Shown: positions 29,753 to 37,707 of the stretch, one piece after another
How the letters are laid out: each line of letters opens with the position of its first letter
How positions within the stretch are numbered: position 1 is the first letter of the stretch
NCBI GenBank assembly: GCA_017304135.1
Contig: JAFLBB010000010.1
Location: 1 to 64,000 of the forward strand
DNA from: Acidobacteriota bacterium
GTDB lineage: Bacteria > Acidobacteriota > Terriglobia > Bryobacterales > Bryobacteraceae
DNA length: 64,000 bases
Reading direction: 5' to 3'
The notes under the pieces: generated by a model
What the model saw: the letters and a program-made list of their open reading frames with translations, nothing else
Database searches by the model: none
Told to the model about the DNA's origin: nothing
Made by a program: the position numbers and the translations under genes

Positions 29753-31662
29753 TCCAGGGCACGCCGTGAATGTTCGAGGCCGTCCTTGTAGTTTTTCTGG
29801 AAGAGGAGAATGCTCGACATGCGGTAGTGAGCCAGGGCGAGGCTGCGCTGGTCGCTTTCGTTGTCAGGATCGCGGCGGGCGATCTGCTGGTAAGCATCGA
29901 ACGCTTTCTTGCGGTTTTCGAGTACGCCGTCCCACTGGGCCATGAGCGAGAAGCTACCGCTGAGCGAGGTGTAGGTGGCCGCCAGCGAACGCCGCATGTC
30001 GATGTTCTCCGGGTCGGCTTCGAGCAGGGCGAGGCGAATGGCGAGGGCCTTGCGGTCATACTCGAGGGCGCCGGGGAAGTCGCCGACGGCGCGGAGGATG
30101 GAGCTCATGCGGAGGTAGGTGCGGGCGAGGTCGTCGCGCTGGGTGGGGCTGCTTTCGTCGAAGATGCTCTCGCGGATCTTTTCCGCCTTGCGGTAGCTGG
30201 CGAGGGCGGCGGCGGTGTCGCCGAGGTTGGCTGAAGAGGGCCGGCCCTGCACATCGCCGATCTTCTCGTACGCCGCGGCGAGTTCTTCTTGCAGTTGCGC
30301 GTCGCCGGAGCTTTCACTGGCCAGGCGGTCGAGGTAACCGATGGCGTTGCGCACCATGCGGGCGCGGACGCTGGTGGAGCTGGGCAACTGGGCCACGGCG
30401 TCGTCCATGTCGAAGATGAAGCTGTTGGCGAGCTTGCGCACGTCGCTAAAGAGGCGCTGGGAACGCTCATAATTCTCGCGTGCGAGGCGGGCCTGCCAGA
30501 TGGTCATGCCGAGGCCGGCGAGCAGCGAGAGTGTGACGGCGGTGACGGCGAGCACGAGCGCACGGTGGCGGCGGACGAACTTCTTCACGCGATAGGTGGC
30601 CGTGGTGGGGTGGGCCGAGATGGGGAGCGATTCGCGGTGGCGGCGGAGGTCCTCGGCGAGCGCATCGACGGAGGGATAGCGCAGCGCGGTTTCGAACTCC
30701 ATGGCCTTGAGGGCGATGTTGTCGAGGTCGCCCTTAAGGTCGTCCTTGGCGGTGACCTCGCTGGGCAGGGGCGGCGTTTTCAGCGAGAGCAGGGTGAGGA
30801 TTTGCGGCGGCGACTGGCCGGTGAGATCGAAGGGCTGCTGGCCGGTGAGCAGGAAATACATCAGGCGGCCGAGCGAGTAGGCGTCACTGGAGGGCGAGAG
30901 CGGTTCGCCGCGCAACTGTTCGGGGCTGGCCCAGGCGGGGGTGAGCGCTTCAAGCGTCATTTCACCGGCGCTGGAGGATTCGGGATCGATTAGCCGGGCG
31001 ATGCCGAAATCGAGCAGCTTCGGCTGGCCCTCGGCATTCACCAGGATGTTGTGCGGCTTGAGGTCGCCGTGGACGATGAGGTTGCGATGGGCGAAGGCGA
31101 CGGCCGAGCAGATGGCCTCGAAGAGGCGCAGGCGTTCCTGCAACGACGGGCTCTTGGTCCGGACGTACTCGTCGAGCGGAATGCCGTCGACGAATTCGGT
31201 GACCAGGAAGGGGACGCCGTCGCCGGCGATGCCGCCGTCGATGAGGCGCGTGATGTTGGGATGGGATAGGCGGGCCAGGATCTGCCGCTCCATGCGGAAG
31301 CGGCGGTGGACGTATTCATTGAGGACGCTGACGCGGATGAGCTTCAAGGCCACGCGCATGGTGAAGCCATCGACCTCGCGCGAGGCCAGATAAACGGCGC
31401 CCATGCCGCCCTGGCCGAGCATGCGCTCGAGGCGGTAGGGGCCGATCTGCTCGCCCACGCGCGGATCGGGCAGGGCCTTCATCTGCTGGGAATTCAGGAA
31501 CGCGCCGGCTTCGGTGTAGGAGGCCAGCAGCGAGTCGACCTCGTGGCGCAGGCTCATCTCCGTGCCGCAGGCTTCGCTGAGGTACACGTCGCGCTCCGGC
31601 GCGGGCACGTCGAGCGCGCCTGCGAGGATCGATTTCACGCGTTGCCAGCGGTCCGGCGTCAT
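29644..31662 (-). CDS. Ser/Thr protein kinase with membrane anchor and C-terminal TPR (frameshifted)
   Basis: An ORF of 672 codons. Residues ~75-330 form a Hanks-type kinase: glycine loop MLGQGGMGAVYLA, Lys107 in VALKLIRV, catalytic loop HGDLKPHNIL (198-207), DFG 218-220. The loop is HGD, not the common HRD, so it is a non-RD kinase. After a juxtamembrane segment, a hydrophobic stretch (~365-390, LVLAVTAVTLSLLAGLG) anchors the protein; the C-terminal half is TPR-like and lies outside the cytoplasm. This acidobacterial type has an upstream ECF sigma gene, as here (29 bp gap). The last ~36 codons (after about 29754) run in a wrong frame; the rest of the TPR domain follows in another frame. The sequence therefore describes a broken gene or a base-call error. 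Confidence 0.85.
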   Translation of the reverse strand: MTPDRWQRVKSILAGALDVPAPERDVYLSEACGTEMSLRHEVDSLLASYTEAGAFLNSQQMKALPDPRVGEQIGPYRLERMLGQGGMGAVYLASREVDGFTMRVALKLIRVSVLNEYVHRRFRMERQILARLSHPNITRLIDGGIAGDGVPFLVTEFVDGIPLDEYVRTKSPSLQERLRLFEAICSAVAFAHRNLIVHGDLKPHNILVNAEGQPKLLDFGIARLIDPESSSAGEMTLEALTPAWASPEQLRGEPLSPSSDAYSLGRLMYFLLTGQQPFDLTGQSPPQILTLLSLKTPPLPSEVTAKDDLKGDLDNIALKAMEFETALRYPSVDALAEDLRRHRESLPISAHPTTATYRVKKFVRRHRALVLAVTAVTLSLLAGLGMTIWQARLARENYERSQRLFSDVRKLANSFIFDMDDAVAQLPSSTSVRARMVRNAIGYLDRLASESSGDAQLQEELAAAYEKIGDVQGRPSSANLGDTAAALASYRKAEKIRESIFDESSPTQRDDLARTYLRMSSILRAVGDFPGALEYDRKALAIRLALLEADPENIDMRRSLAATYTSLSGSFSLMAQWDGVLENRKKAFDAYQQIARRDPDNESDQRSLALAHYRMSSILLFQKNYKDGLEHSRRALESMRPSFASIPAMSNTRSPWPRTIRSTATASCRPAR

Positions 31663-31691
31663 CCCTGCCCCGACACAACCCGCCTGCCGTG

Positions 31692-32294
31692 TCAGCCCTC
31701 CCCTTCCGCCTTGCGTGAGATTTCACGGAACAGCCAGGCGCGGGCGGCCGCCCATTCGCGCTTGACGGTGGCCGGCGAGACACCGACCACTTCGGCGGTC
31801 TCCTCAATGGACAAGCCGGTGAAGAAGCGCAGTTCGACGATGCGCGCCTGCTGCTCGTCGAGTTCGCCGAGGCGGGTGAGCGCATCGTGCAGGGCGAGGA
31901 TTTCCACATCGCGCTTTTCGGGCACGCCGATGGCTTCGTCGAGCGAGAGCACGCCGACACCGCCGCCGCGCTTTTCGGCCTTATGGGCGCGGGCGTGATC
32001 GACCAGGATGCGGCGGATCATCTGGGCGGCGATGCCGAAGAAGTGGGCGCGGTTCTGCCAGACGACATTTTTCTGGTCGACGAGCTTGAGATACGCCTCG
32101 TTGACGAGGGCGGTGCTTTGCAGGGTGTGGTCCTGCCGTTCGCGGCGCATGTAGCTGGCCGCCAGGCGGCGCAGTTCGTCGTAGACCACGGGGGTCAACT
32201 GGTCCAGCGCGTTCTGGTCGCCCCCGCTCCAGTTGCGCAGGAGCACTGTTACATCGGGTGTGTCCATCTTCCGTCTCTTCTTTTCCAGGAGCAT
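31692..32294 (-). CDS. ECF-type RNA polymerase sigma factor
   Basis: A 200-aa sigma-70-family factor of the ECF group common in Acidobacteriota and Planctomycetota. Region 2 is [20 protein letters not shown] with [10 protein letters not shown] and a following [19 protein letters not shown] segment; region 4 is [19 protein letters not shown] and [20 protein letters not shown]. It would direct transcription of a small regulon. Start uncertain: ATG 32294 gives 200 aa, ATG 32267 gives [12 protein letters not shown] (191 aa). It lies 29 bp upstream of the Ser/Thr kinase-TPR gene on the same strand, so the kinase may govern it. No anti-sigma factor is adjacent. Confidence 0.88.
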   Translation of the reverse strand: MLLEKKRRKMDTPDVTVLLRNWSGGDQNALDQLTPVVYDELRRLAASYMRRERQDHTLQSTALVNEAYLKLVDQKNVVWQNRAHFFGIAAQMIRRILVDHARAHKAEKRGGGVGVLSLDEAIGVPEKRDVEILALHDALTRLGELDEQQARIVELRFFTGLSIEETAEVVGVSPATVKREWAAARAWLFREISRKAEGEG

Positions 32295-32777
32295 TGTTGA
32301 TCCGGTTCCTCTTGTGATCCACGCGTAATTTGGTGGAGAGAAATCGAACCGAACATCGCTTTGCCCAACCTTGGGAGGCGAATGCCTCGTTTGCGCCGCC
32401 GTGTCGCCGGCCCAGGCTGACGTTACGGCGTCCCTTCCCTATTCTACTGGCTTCGGGACTGTGCTTCAGGTTACACCGGCAGGTTACGCCGAGGAAGAAC
32501 AGAGCCTGTCGCCGGACCGGGTCCGGCCGCTCCCTGGTGGTGCGGAAGCGGGAGGATCGGACCATGCTACTCGATCCGCGGGCCAAAGCGTATCGACGAA
32601 ATTCCTCCAGCGGAAGTTCCGCCGCCGCGGCGCGGGTGACGGCACGGAGCAAACGTTATGGCCAAACGCGTCCCCAGGGGACGATGGCCGGAGTTCTCGA
32701 CAAGGTGGCTGAGGCGATCGCATAGACCCTCAGCGCTGCGTCGAGGCGGGCGGGCTGCCCCTCCTGGCGGCTCGCCC
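32295..32777. other. Intergenic region with no recognised gene family
   Basis: About 480 bp between the sigma factor and a membrane protein gene. Several overlapping frames exist on both strands but none resembles a known family. CGTCCCC-A-GGGGACG (32669-32683) is a small perfect hairpin. Only the small plus-strand frame listed separately has a good ribosome-binding site. Confidence 0.4.
32564..32725 (+). CDS. Possible small protein (53 aa), unknown function
   Basis: ATG 32564 is preceded by GGGAGGA at a good distance (about 8 bases). The frame encodes MLLDPRAKAYRRNSSSG and a basic, Ser/Ala/Arg-rich body that ends in a short helix-like LDKVAEAIA. I recognise no family and there is no signal peptide, Cys or membrane segment. 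It lies alone between the sigma factor and the membrane protein. It may be a real small basic protein or chance. Confidence 0.3.
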   Translation: MLLDPRAKAYRRNSSSGSSAAAARVTARSKRYGQTRPQGTMAGVLDKVAEAIA

Positions 32778-33125
32778 TTACCTCACCCGCAACGTGTAAT
32801 AGAGCAGGTAGAGGGCGAGGAAGCCGGCGTAGAGGCAGCCTTCGCCGGGGTTGGTGCGGATGACGGCCCAGAGGACAGCGGCGATGGCCAGGACGACGGC
32901 GGCGGCTGTGGCGTGGAGCAGCCCCTTACCGCCGAAGCCGGCCACGGTGACCAGCATGGCGAGCAGCAGCGCCGGAATACCGATGGTGAGTGCGGCCTTG
33001 GCCACGTCCTCGCTGCCTGAGCCGCTGCGGAAGCCTTCAAAGCCCTTGCCGACGACGAGGATGAGGGCGAAGAGAGCGAGTCCGAGCGCGCACCCGATGC
33101 CGAGGAGCCAGCGGAGGAGGGTCAT
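32778..33125 (-). CDS. Small integral membrane protein of unknown function
   Basis: A 115-aa protein with about four membrane segments: LLGIGCALGLALFALILVVG, ALTIGIPALLLAMLVTVAGF, LHATAAAVVLAIAAVLWAVI and CLYAGFLALYLLYYTLRV. No family was recognised and no catalytic motif is visible. The frame is open to 33260, but that extension crosses the toxin-antitoxin operator and promoter; ATG 33125 begins directly at the first hydrophobic region, so it is preferred. It is divergent from the antitoxin gene. No partner gene is evident. Confidence 0.65.
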   Translation of the reverse strand: MTLLRWLLGIGCALGLALFALILVVGKGFEGFRSGSGSEDVAKAALTIGIPALLLAMLVTVAGFGGKGLLHATAAAVVLAIAAVLWAVIRTNPGEGCLYAGFLALYLLYYTLRVR

Positions 33126-33153
33126 CCAGAAGTATGCTAGCGCACCGGGCAAA

Positions 33154-33172
33154 GTGCAATCATTGATTGCAC
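33154..33172. promoter_or_regulatory. Perfect inverted repeat, operator of the toxin-antitoxin pair
   Basis: GTGCAATCA-T-TGATTGCAC, two 9-base arms around a single T, located 16 bp before the antitoxin ATG. FitA/VapB antitoxins with ribbon-helix-helix domains bind such repeats and repress their own operon. Confidence 0.75.
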
Positions 33173-33188
33173 CGGTTACCATAAAACT

Positions 33189-33437
33189 ATGGCAAGCATC
33201 ACCATCCGGCGCTTGGACGACGCCACGAAGGAGCGCCTGCGGGCACAGGCCGCGCGCCACGGCCGTTCGATGGAAGAGGAGGCACGTGCGATTCTCACTG
33301 TGGCGGTGTCCACCCCCGGGCCTTCCTGCGAGAACCTCGCCGAACTCATTCGAAGACGATTTGAGCCGCTGGGCGGGGTAGAGTTGGAGATCCCGCCCCG
33401 GTCGCCTGCTCGCCCAGCGCCTGATTTCACGGCATGA
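33189..33437 (+). CDS. FitA/VapB-type ribbon-helix-helix antitoxin
   Basis: An 82-aa protein. The N-terminal MASITIRRLDDATKERLRAQ followed by AARHGRSMEEEARAIL is the ribbon-helix-helix (Arc-type) DNA-binding domain, close to the known FitA start pattern. The C-terminal ~40 residues are the disordered toxin-binding tail (LIRRRFEPLGGVELEIPP). The product neutralises the PIN toxin downstream and, with it, represses the operon through the inverted repeat at 33154-33172. Its stop overlaps the toxin start by four bases (ATGA). Confidence 0.9.
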   Translation: MASITIRRLDDATKERLRAQAARHGRSMEEEARAILTVAVSTPGPSCENLAELIRRRFEPLGGVELEIPPRSPARPAPDFTA

Positions 33438-33856
33438 TCATCCTCGACACGAATGTGTTGTCGGAGGCGCTTCGGCCGGTTCCGAGTGAACAGGTGCTGC
33501 GATGGATGGGGAAAGTGCCTGCCGCGAGTTTCTACACGACGGCCATCACTCAGGCCGAGATTTTCGCCGGTCTTGCGATGATGCCGGAAGGCGCTCGCAA
33601 GGCTTCCCTCATCACGGCGGCAACTGCACTGCTTGAGATCGACCTCGGCTCGCGCGTCCTGCCATTCGACTCCGACGCGGCGCGTCTCTATCCTGAGATT
33701 GCCGTGACCCGTTCACGAATGGGGCGGCCCAGCAGCAGCTTTGATCTCCAGATTGCCGCCATTGCGCGCTCCCGGGGTGCGGCGCTAGCGACGAGGAATA
33801 CAGGGGATTTCGAACACTGCGGCATTGAAGTGGTGAACCCCTGGGTGGATGGGTGA
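33434..33856 (+). CDS. vapC: FitB/VapC-type PIN-domain toxin ribonuclease
   Basis: A 140-aa PIN-domain RNase. Acidic active-site residues appear in order: MIILDTNVLSEALRP (Asp5, Glu11), ITQAEIFAGLAMMPEGARK (Glu), LPFDSDAARLYPEI and SSFDLQIAAIARSRG (Asp). The start is very similar to FitB, whose PIN fold depends on FitA. VapC-type toxins usually cleave tRNA or rRNA. It overlaps the antitoxin gene by four bases, so translation is coupled. Both catalytic and structural positions look intact, so the pair should be functional. Confidence 0.92.
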   Translation: MIILDTNVLSEALRPVPSEQVLRWMGKVPAASFYTTAITQAEIFAGLAMMPEGARKASLITAATALLEIDLGSRVLPFDSDAARLYPEIAVTRSRMGRPSSSFDLQIAAIARSRGAALATRNTGDFEHCGIEVVNPWVDG

Positions 33857-33907
33857 TCGGGCGGCAGCCGGCGACGCCGTCGATCCCCAGGCCCCGGCCT
33901 CATCCGC

Positions 33908-33913
33908 TATAAT
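33908..33913 (+). promoter_or_regulatory. Candidate -10 box upstream of yceD
   Basis: TATAAT lies 66 bp before the yceD ATG; no clear -35 hexamer is seen 17 bp upstream. It may drive the yceD-rpmF-plsX run. Confidence 0.4.
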
Positions 33914-33978
33914 AGAGTTTTGCCGCCATCCGCAAGGCCGTAGTTGTGTGCCTGCGCGGACAGCCCACCGGATCCACC

Positions 33979-34515
33979 ATGTTCTTTAGCGTCAAGGAGT
34001 TGGAACTCGAACCGATTGCGTTCGATCTCCAATTGGCGGCGGGCACGATCGACCTCAAGCCGGGAGATGTGCTGCAATCGCAGCCGTTGCGGGTGACCGG
34101 CGAAGCCGAATATAGGGAAGCCCTGGAGCAGATCCGGTTGCGCGGTGAGTTGGCGGGCGAAGTGGAATGTGCCTGTGATCGCTGCCTGGAGCGCTTTGGC
34201 GTCCCGGTGAACTGCAAGTTCGACCTGGTGTACGAACCAGCGGAGCGGGCTCCCGATCAGCCCGAAGTGAACCTCTCAGAGGACGACGTCGAGGTTGGGT
34301 TTTATGAAAACGGCGGGTTGGAACTCGCCGACGCGGTGCGCGAGCAGATTCTGTTGCTGATGCCCATGCAACGGCTTTGCCGCGACACCTGCCAGGGCAT
34401 GTGCCCGGTGTGCGGTGTGAACCGCAACGAGCAGCAGTGCCAGTGCAGCGAACCGCGCACCGAAGAACGCTGGGCCGCCCTGCGGGACTACCATCCCAGC
34501 CGGGCGCAAAAATGA
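33979..34515 (+). CDS. yceD: YceD/DUF177 family protein (rRNA accumulation)
   Basis: A 178-aa cytoplasmic protein. The conserved DUF177 core is visible: RLRGELAGEVECACDRCLERFGVPV (the first Cys pair) and the C-terminal block LCRDTCQGMCPVCGVNRNEQQCQC, which supplies the other cysteines, probably for a zinc site. Members affect 23S rRNA levels and sit before rpmF, as here (59 bp gap). The frame begins with a GTG at 33946, but ATG 33979 starts the conserved segment MFFSVKELELEP. It opens the housekeeping run that continues into plsX. Confidence 0.9.
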   Translation: MFFSVKELELEPIAFDLQLAAGTIDLKPGDVLQSQPLRVTGEAEYREALEQIRLRGELAGEVECACDRCLERFGVPVNCKFDLVYEPAERAPDQPEVNLSEDDVEVGFYENGGLELADAVREQILLLMPMQRLCRDTCQGMCPVCGVNRNEQQCQCSEPRTEERWAALRDYHPSRAQK

Positions 34516-34574
34516 ACGCACCGCCGGCTCCGGCCGTGCAATAATAAGGACTTTGATCTCAATCAGGTAGCACC

Positions 34575-34754
34575 ATGCCGAATCCAAAACGACGCCACTC
34601 CAAGCGCCGCACCTCCACCCGCCGCGCTCACGATTTTCTGAAGAAGCCCGCTATTGCCGAGTGCCCCGAGTGTCACCAGGCAATGGTGCCTCACCGTGCC
34701 TGTCCGCATTGCGGCAAGTACAAGACCCGCGAAGTGATCGAAGTCCAGGAATAG
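34575..34754 (+). CDS. rpmF: 50S ribosomal protein L32
   Basis: A 59-aa protein encoded between yceD and plsX. It reads MPNPKRRHSKRRTSTRRAHD, then AECPECHQAMVPHRACPHCG, which is L32 including its zinc-ribbon CxxC...CxxC. L32 is part of the large ribosomal subunit. The yceD-rpmF-plsX order is highly conserved in bacteria. plsX follows 18 bp later. Confidence 0.97.
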   Translation: MPNPKRRHSKRRTSTRRAHDFLKKPAIAECPECHQAMVPHRACPHCGKYKTREVIEVQE

Positions 34755-34772
34755 CCGGCTACGGCTACCCCC

Positions 34773-35801
34773 ATGGTCACCATTGCCGTCGACGCCATGG
34801 GCGGGGACAACGCCCCGCGCATTGAGGTCGAGGGAGCCATTGCGGCTTCTCAAGCCTTCGGCGTCAAGATTTTATTGGTGGGCCGTGAGGAGATGGTGCG
34901 TCCGGAGTTGGACAAGCATGGCGGGTGGAAGCACCTGCCGATCGAGATTGTCCACGCCTCGGAAGTGATCACAATGGAGGACTCGGCCGCTAAAGCGGTC
35001 CGGTCAAAAAAGGACTCCTCGATCCGCATCGCCAGCCGGCTGGTGCGCGATGGCGTCGCCGACGGTCTGGTTTCAGCGGGCAACACCGGCGCCGTGATGG
35101 CGACGGCGAAGATGGTGCAAGGCATCGTCCATGGCGTGGAGCGGCCGTCGTTGGCCACCACGCTGCCCACCAGCACAGGCAACCCGGCGGTGTTGCTGGA
35201 TGTCGGCGCGAATGTCGATTCCACCCCGCGCATGCTGGCGCAATTTGCCGTGATGGGCGAGATCTACGCCCGCAACATCCTGCATCTGGCCAATCCGCGC
35301 GTGGGGCTGCTCTCCATCGGCGAAGAAGAGCACAAGGGCAACGAACTCACCAAAGCAGCCACTCCCCTGCTGAAACTGCTGCCGATCAACTTCATTGGGA
35401 ATGTTGAGGGCCGCGACCTGTATAGAGGAAGTGTTGACGTGGTGGTGTGCGACGGGTTCACCGGCAACGTGGCGCTGAAGATCAGCGAAGGCGTGGCGGA
35501 ACTGGTGATGCACTCGCTGCGCGAGTCGCTCACGTCGTCGTTGTTGGGCAAGATTGGCGCCTATTTGGCCAAGGGCGGATTCCGGAAGTTCAAACGCCGC
35601 GTCGACTATTCTGAATATGGCGGCGCGCCGCTGCTTGGCGTCAAGGGCGTCTGCATCATCTGCCATGGCTCGTCGAACACCAATGCCATGAAGAACGCCA
35701 TCCGCGTGGCCGCCGAGTTTGCGCGGGAGAAACTGAATGCCAAAATCGAGGATGAACTGCACCGCTCGACCGCTTCCGAACTGGCCGCATCGGCTGAGTA
35801 G
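34773..35801 (+). CDS. plsX: Phosphate acyltransferase PlsX
   Basis: A 342-aa enzyme that makes acyl-phosphate from acyl-ACP as the first step of phospholipid synthesis. The family start [20 protein letters not shown] is clear, followed by [38 protein letters not shown] and [17 protein letters not shown]. Length is typical. Its last 65 bp overlap the start of the DsbD-like gene. Cytoplasmic, peripheral to the membrane. Confidence 0.97.
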   Translation: MVTIAVDAMGGDNAPRIEVEGAIAASQAFGVKILLVGREEMVRPELDKHGGWKHLPIEIVHASEVITMEDSAAKAVRSKKDSSIRIASRLVRDGVADGLVSAGNTGAVMATAKMVQGIVHGVERPSLATTLPTSTGNPAVLLDVGANVDSTPRMLAQFAVMGEIYARNILHLANPRVGLLSIGEEEHKGNELTKAATPLLKLLPINFIGNVEGRDLYRGSVDVVVCDGFTGNVALKISEGVAELVMHSLRESLTSSLLGKIGAYLAKGGFRKFKRRVDYSEYGGAPLLGVKGVCIICHGSSNTNAMKNAIRVAAEFAREKLNAKIEDELHRSTASELAASAE

Positions 35802-37707
35802 ATCCGCACCCTTCCTGGCCCTCCTGCTGTTCTTCGCCGCCGGCGCCGGCGCTCAAACCAAACACCCTGTTTCGTGGCAACTGACGGCTGAGCCGCAGCC
35901 TGTGGCCCCGGGGGCAACCGTACTGCTGCAGTTCAAGGCCACGATCGACGAAGGCTGGCATCTCTATTCGCCCACGACGCCGCCGGGCCCGATTCCGACT
36001 GAGTTGAAGCTCGACGACAACGCGGCGGTGGCCTCGTTCACCAATCATCAGCCGGAGCCGAAGAAGATCTTCGATCCAAATTTCAATAACGAGTCGCAGA
36101 GCTTTGAGAAGGAAGTGGTGTTTCTCATCGAAGCCAAACTGGCGGCGACGCTGCCGGAGACGCTGGAGCTTGCGGCCTCAAGCCGCTATCAGGTTTGTTC
36201 GGACACGACATGCCTGCGCCCGGTGAGGCGCACGGCGACCTTAGCGTTGAGCACGAAGCCCGTGGCCGGTGCGACGGCGCGCAGCATTCCGGCGGGCTAC
36301 TCGGCAGTGCCCGCGCCTGGGGGCGCACCGCCCGCGGCGACATCGACCGGACCCGCCCCCACCAGCGCACCGCCGCAAAGCATGCTCGGCTTTCTCGCCG
36401 TGGCCTTCGGCTTTGGCATCGCCTCCATCTTCACGCCGTGTGTGTTTCCGATGATCCCGTTCACGGTGTCGGCGTTTCTCGGTGGGGGCAGCCTTGTGCC
36501 AGGACCTGGGCAACCGGCTCCGCCACCAACGTCGAGCCCACTGGTGAAGGCGCTCGTCTTCTGCCTTGGTATCATCCTCATCTTCACGGCGCTGGGCATT
36601 GGGGCCACTGCCGCGCTGGGACCGTTCGGCGTGGTGCAGATCGGTTCGAGCCCGTGGGTGAACGGGTTCATCACGCTGGTCTTTGTCGCGTTCGGACTGA
36701 GCCTGCTAGGAGCGTTTGAAATCACGCTGCCGTCGGGACTGGTGAACCGCATGAACAATGCCTCGCAGGGCGCGGGTCTGCTGCCGATGCTGCTGATGGG
36801 CCTCACCTTTGCGCTGACCTCGTTTGCCTGTGTCGGCCCGTTCATGGGGACGCTGCTGGCGGCCTCGGTGCAAGGCGATAAGCTGCAGCCGGCGCTGGGC
36901 ATGCTGAGCTTCGCCACCGGGCTGGCCTCGCCGTTCTTCTTCCTGGCCCTGTTTCCCGGCTATCTGAAGAACCTGCCGCGTTCGGGCGGATGGCTGGTGC
37001 GGGTGAAAGTGGTGATGGGCTTTCTCGTGCTGGCCGCGGCGGTGAAGTACATCTCCACGGTCGATGTCGTGCTGCACTGGGACCTCTTCACGCGGGAACG
37101 TGTGCTTGCCTCGTGGATGGTGTTGCTGGCGATGCCTGGGCTTTATTTGTTGGGCTTCCTGCGCATGGAGGGCATCAAGGCCGAGGAAACGGTGGGCGTT
37201 TCCCGCTCGTTGATTGGCGCGCTGTTCCTGATCCTCAGCGTGAGCCTGTTGCCGGGTATGTTCGGCGCGCCGTTGGGTGAGTTGGACGCCTTCCTGCCCA
37301 GCGCGAAATCGACGCCGTTTGCTGGCTCCGCCTCCGGCCCGAAGCTCGATTGGATGAAGGACGACTACGCGGGCGCGCTGGCCCGTGCCAAGGCCGAGAA
37401 TAAGCCGCTGTTTGTGAACTTCACCGGCTATGCGTGCACGAACTGCAAGTGGATGAAGTCGAATATGTTCACTAAGCCGGAGATCGCCGCCGAACTGGCC
37501 AAGTATGTGCTGGTGGAACTCTACACCGACGGCACCGACGCGGCCAGCGAAACCAACCGCAATTTGCAGGAAGGCCGCTACCAGACGGTCTCCATTCCGC
37601 ACTATGTCGTGCTTGACGGCAATGAGGCCGTGCGCGCCAGCCAGGTGGGGCTGACGAAAGATACGCAGGCATTCAAAGCCTTCCTCACGAAAGGTCTCGG
37701 TTCATGA
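35737..37707 (+). CDS. DsbD-like thiol:disulfide interchange protein
   Basis: A 656-aa inner-membrane protein that carries electrons from the cytoplasm to periplasmic thiols. Order of parts: signal peptide ([15 protein letters not shown]); periplasmic N-terminal DsbD-alpha-like domain ([14 protein letters not shown] to [10 protein letters not shown], with its Cys pair); CcdA-type membrane domain of about eight helices ([35 protein letters not shown], both with a Cys that forms the transfer pair); C-terminal thioredoxin-like domain with [14 protein letters not shown]. It resembles the DsbD family in domain order and length. The ATG lies within plsX. The 3' end overlaps the M28 peptidase gene by four bases. 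It could serve the TlpA-like protein or the c-type cytochromes NrfHA. Confidence 0.88.
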   Translation: MPKSRMNCTARPLPNWPHRLSRSAPFLALLLFFAAGAGAQTKHPVSWQLTAEPQPVAPGATVLLQFKATIDEGWHLYSPTTPPGPIPTELKLDDNAAVASFTNHQPEPKKIFDPNFNNESQSFEKEVVFLIEAKLAATLPETLELAASSRYQVCSDTTCLRPVRRTATLALSTKPVAGATARSIPAGYSAVPAPGGAPPAATSTGPAPTSAPPQSMLGFLAVAFGFGIASIFTPCVFPMIPFTVSAFLGGGSLVPGPGQPAPPPTSSPLVKALVFCLGIILIFTALGIGATAALGPFGVVQIGSSPWVNGFITLVFVAFGLSLLGAFEITLPSGLVNRMNNASQGAGLLPMLLMGLTFALTSFACVGPFMGTLLAASVQGDKLQPALGMLSFATGLASPFFFLALFPGYLKNLPRSGGWLVRVKVVMGFLVLAAAVKYISTVDVVLHWDLFTRERVLASWMVLLAMPGLYLLGFLRMEGIKAEETVGVSRSLIGALFLILSVSLLPGMFGAPLGELDAFLPSAKSTPFAGSASGPKLDWMKDDYAGALARAKAENKPLFVNFTGYACTNCKWMKSNMFTKPEIAAELAKYVLVELYTDGTDAASETNRNLQEGRYQTVSIPHYVVLDGNEAVRASQVGLTKDTQAFKAFLTKGLGS

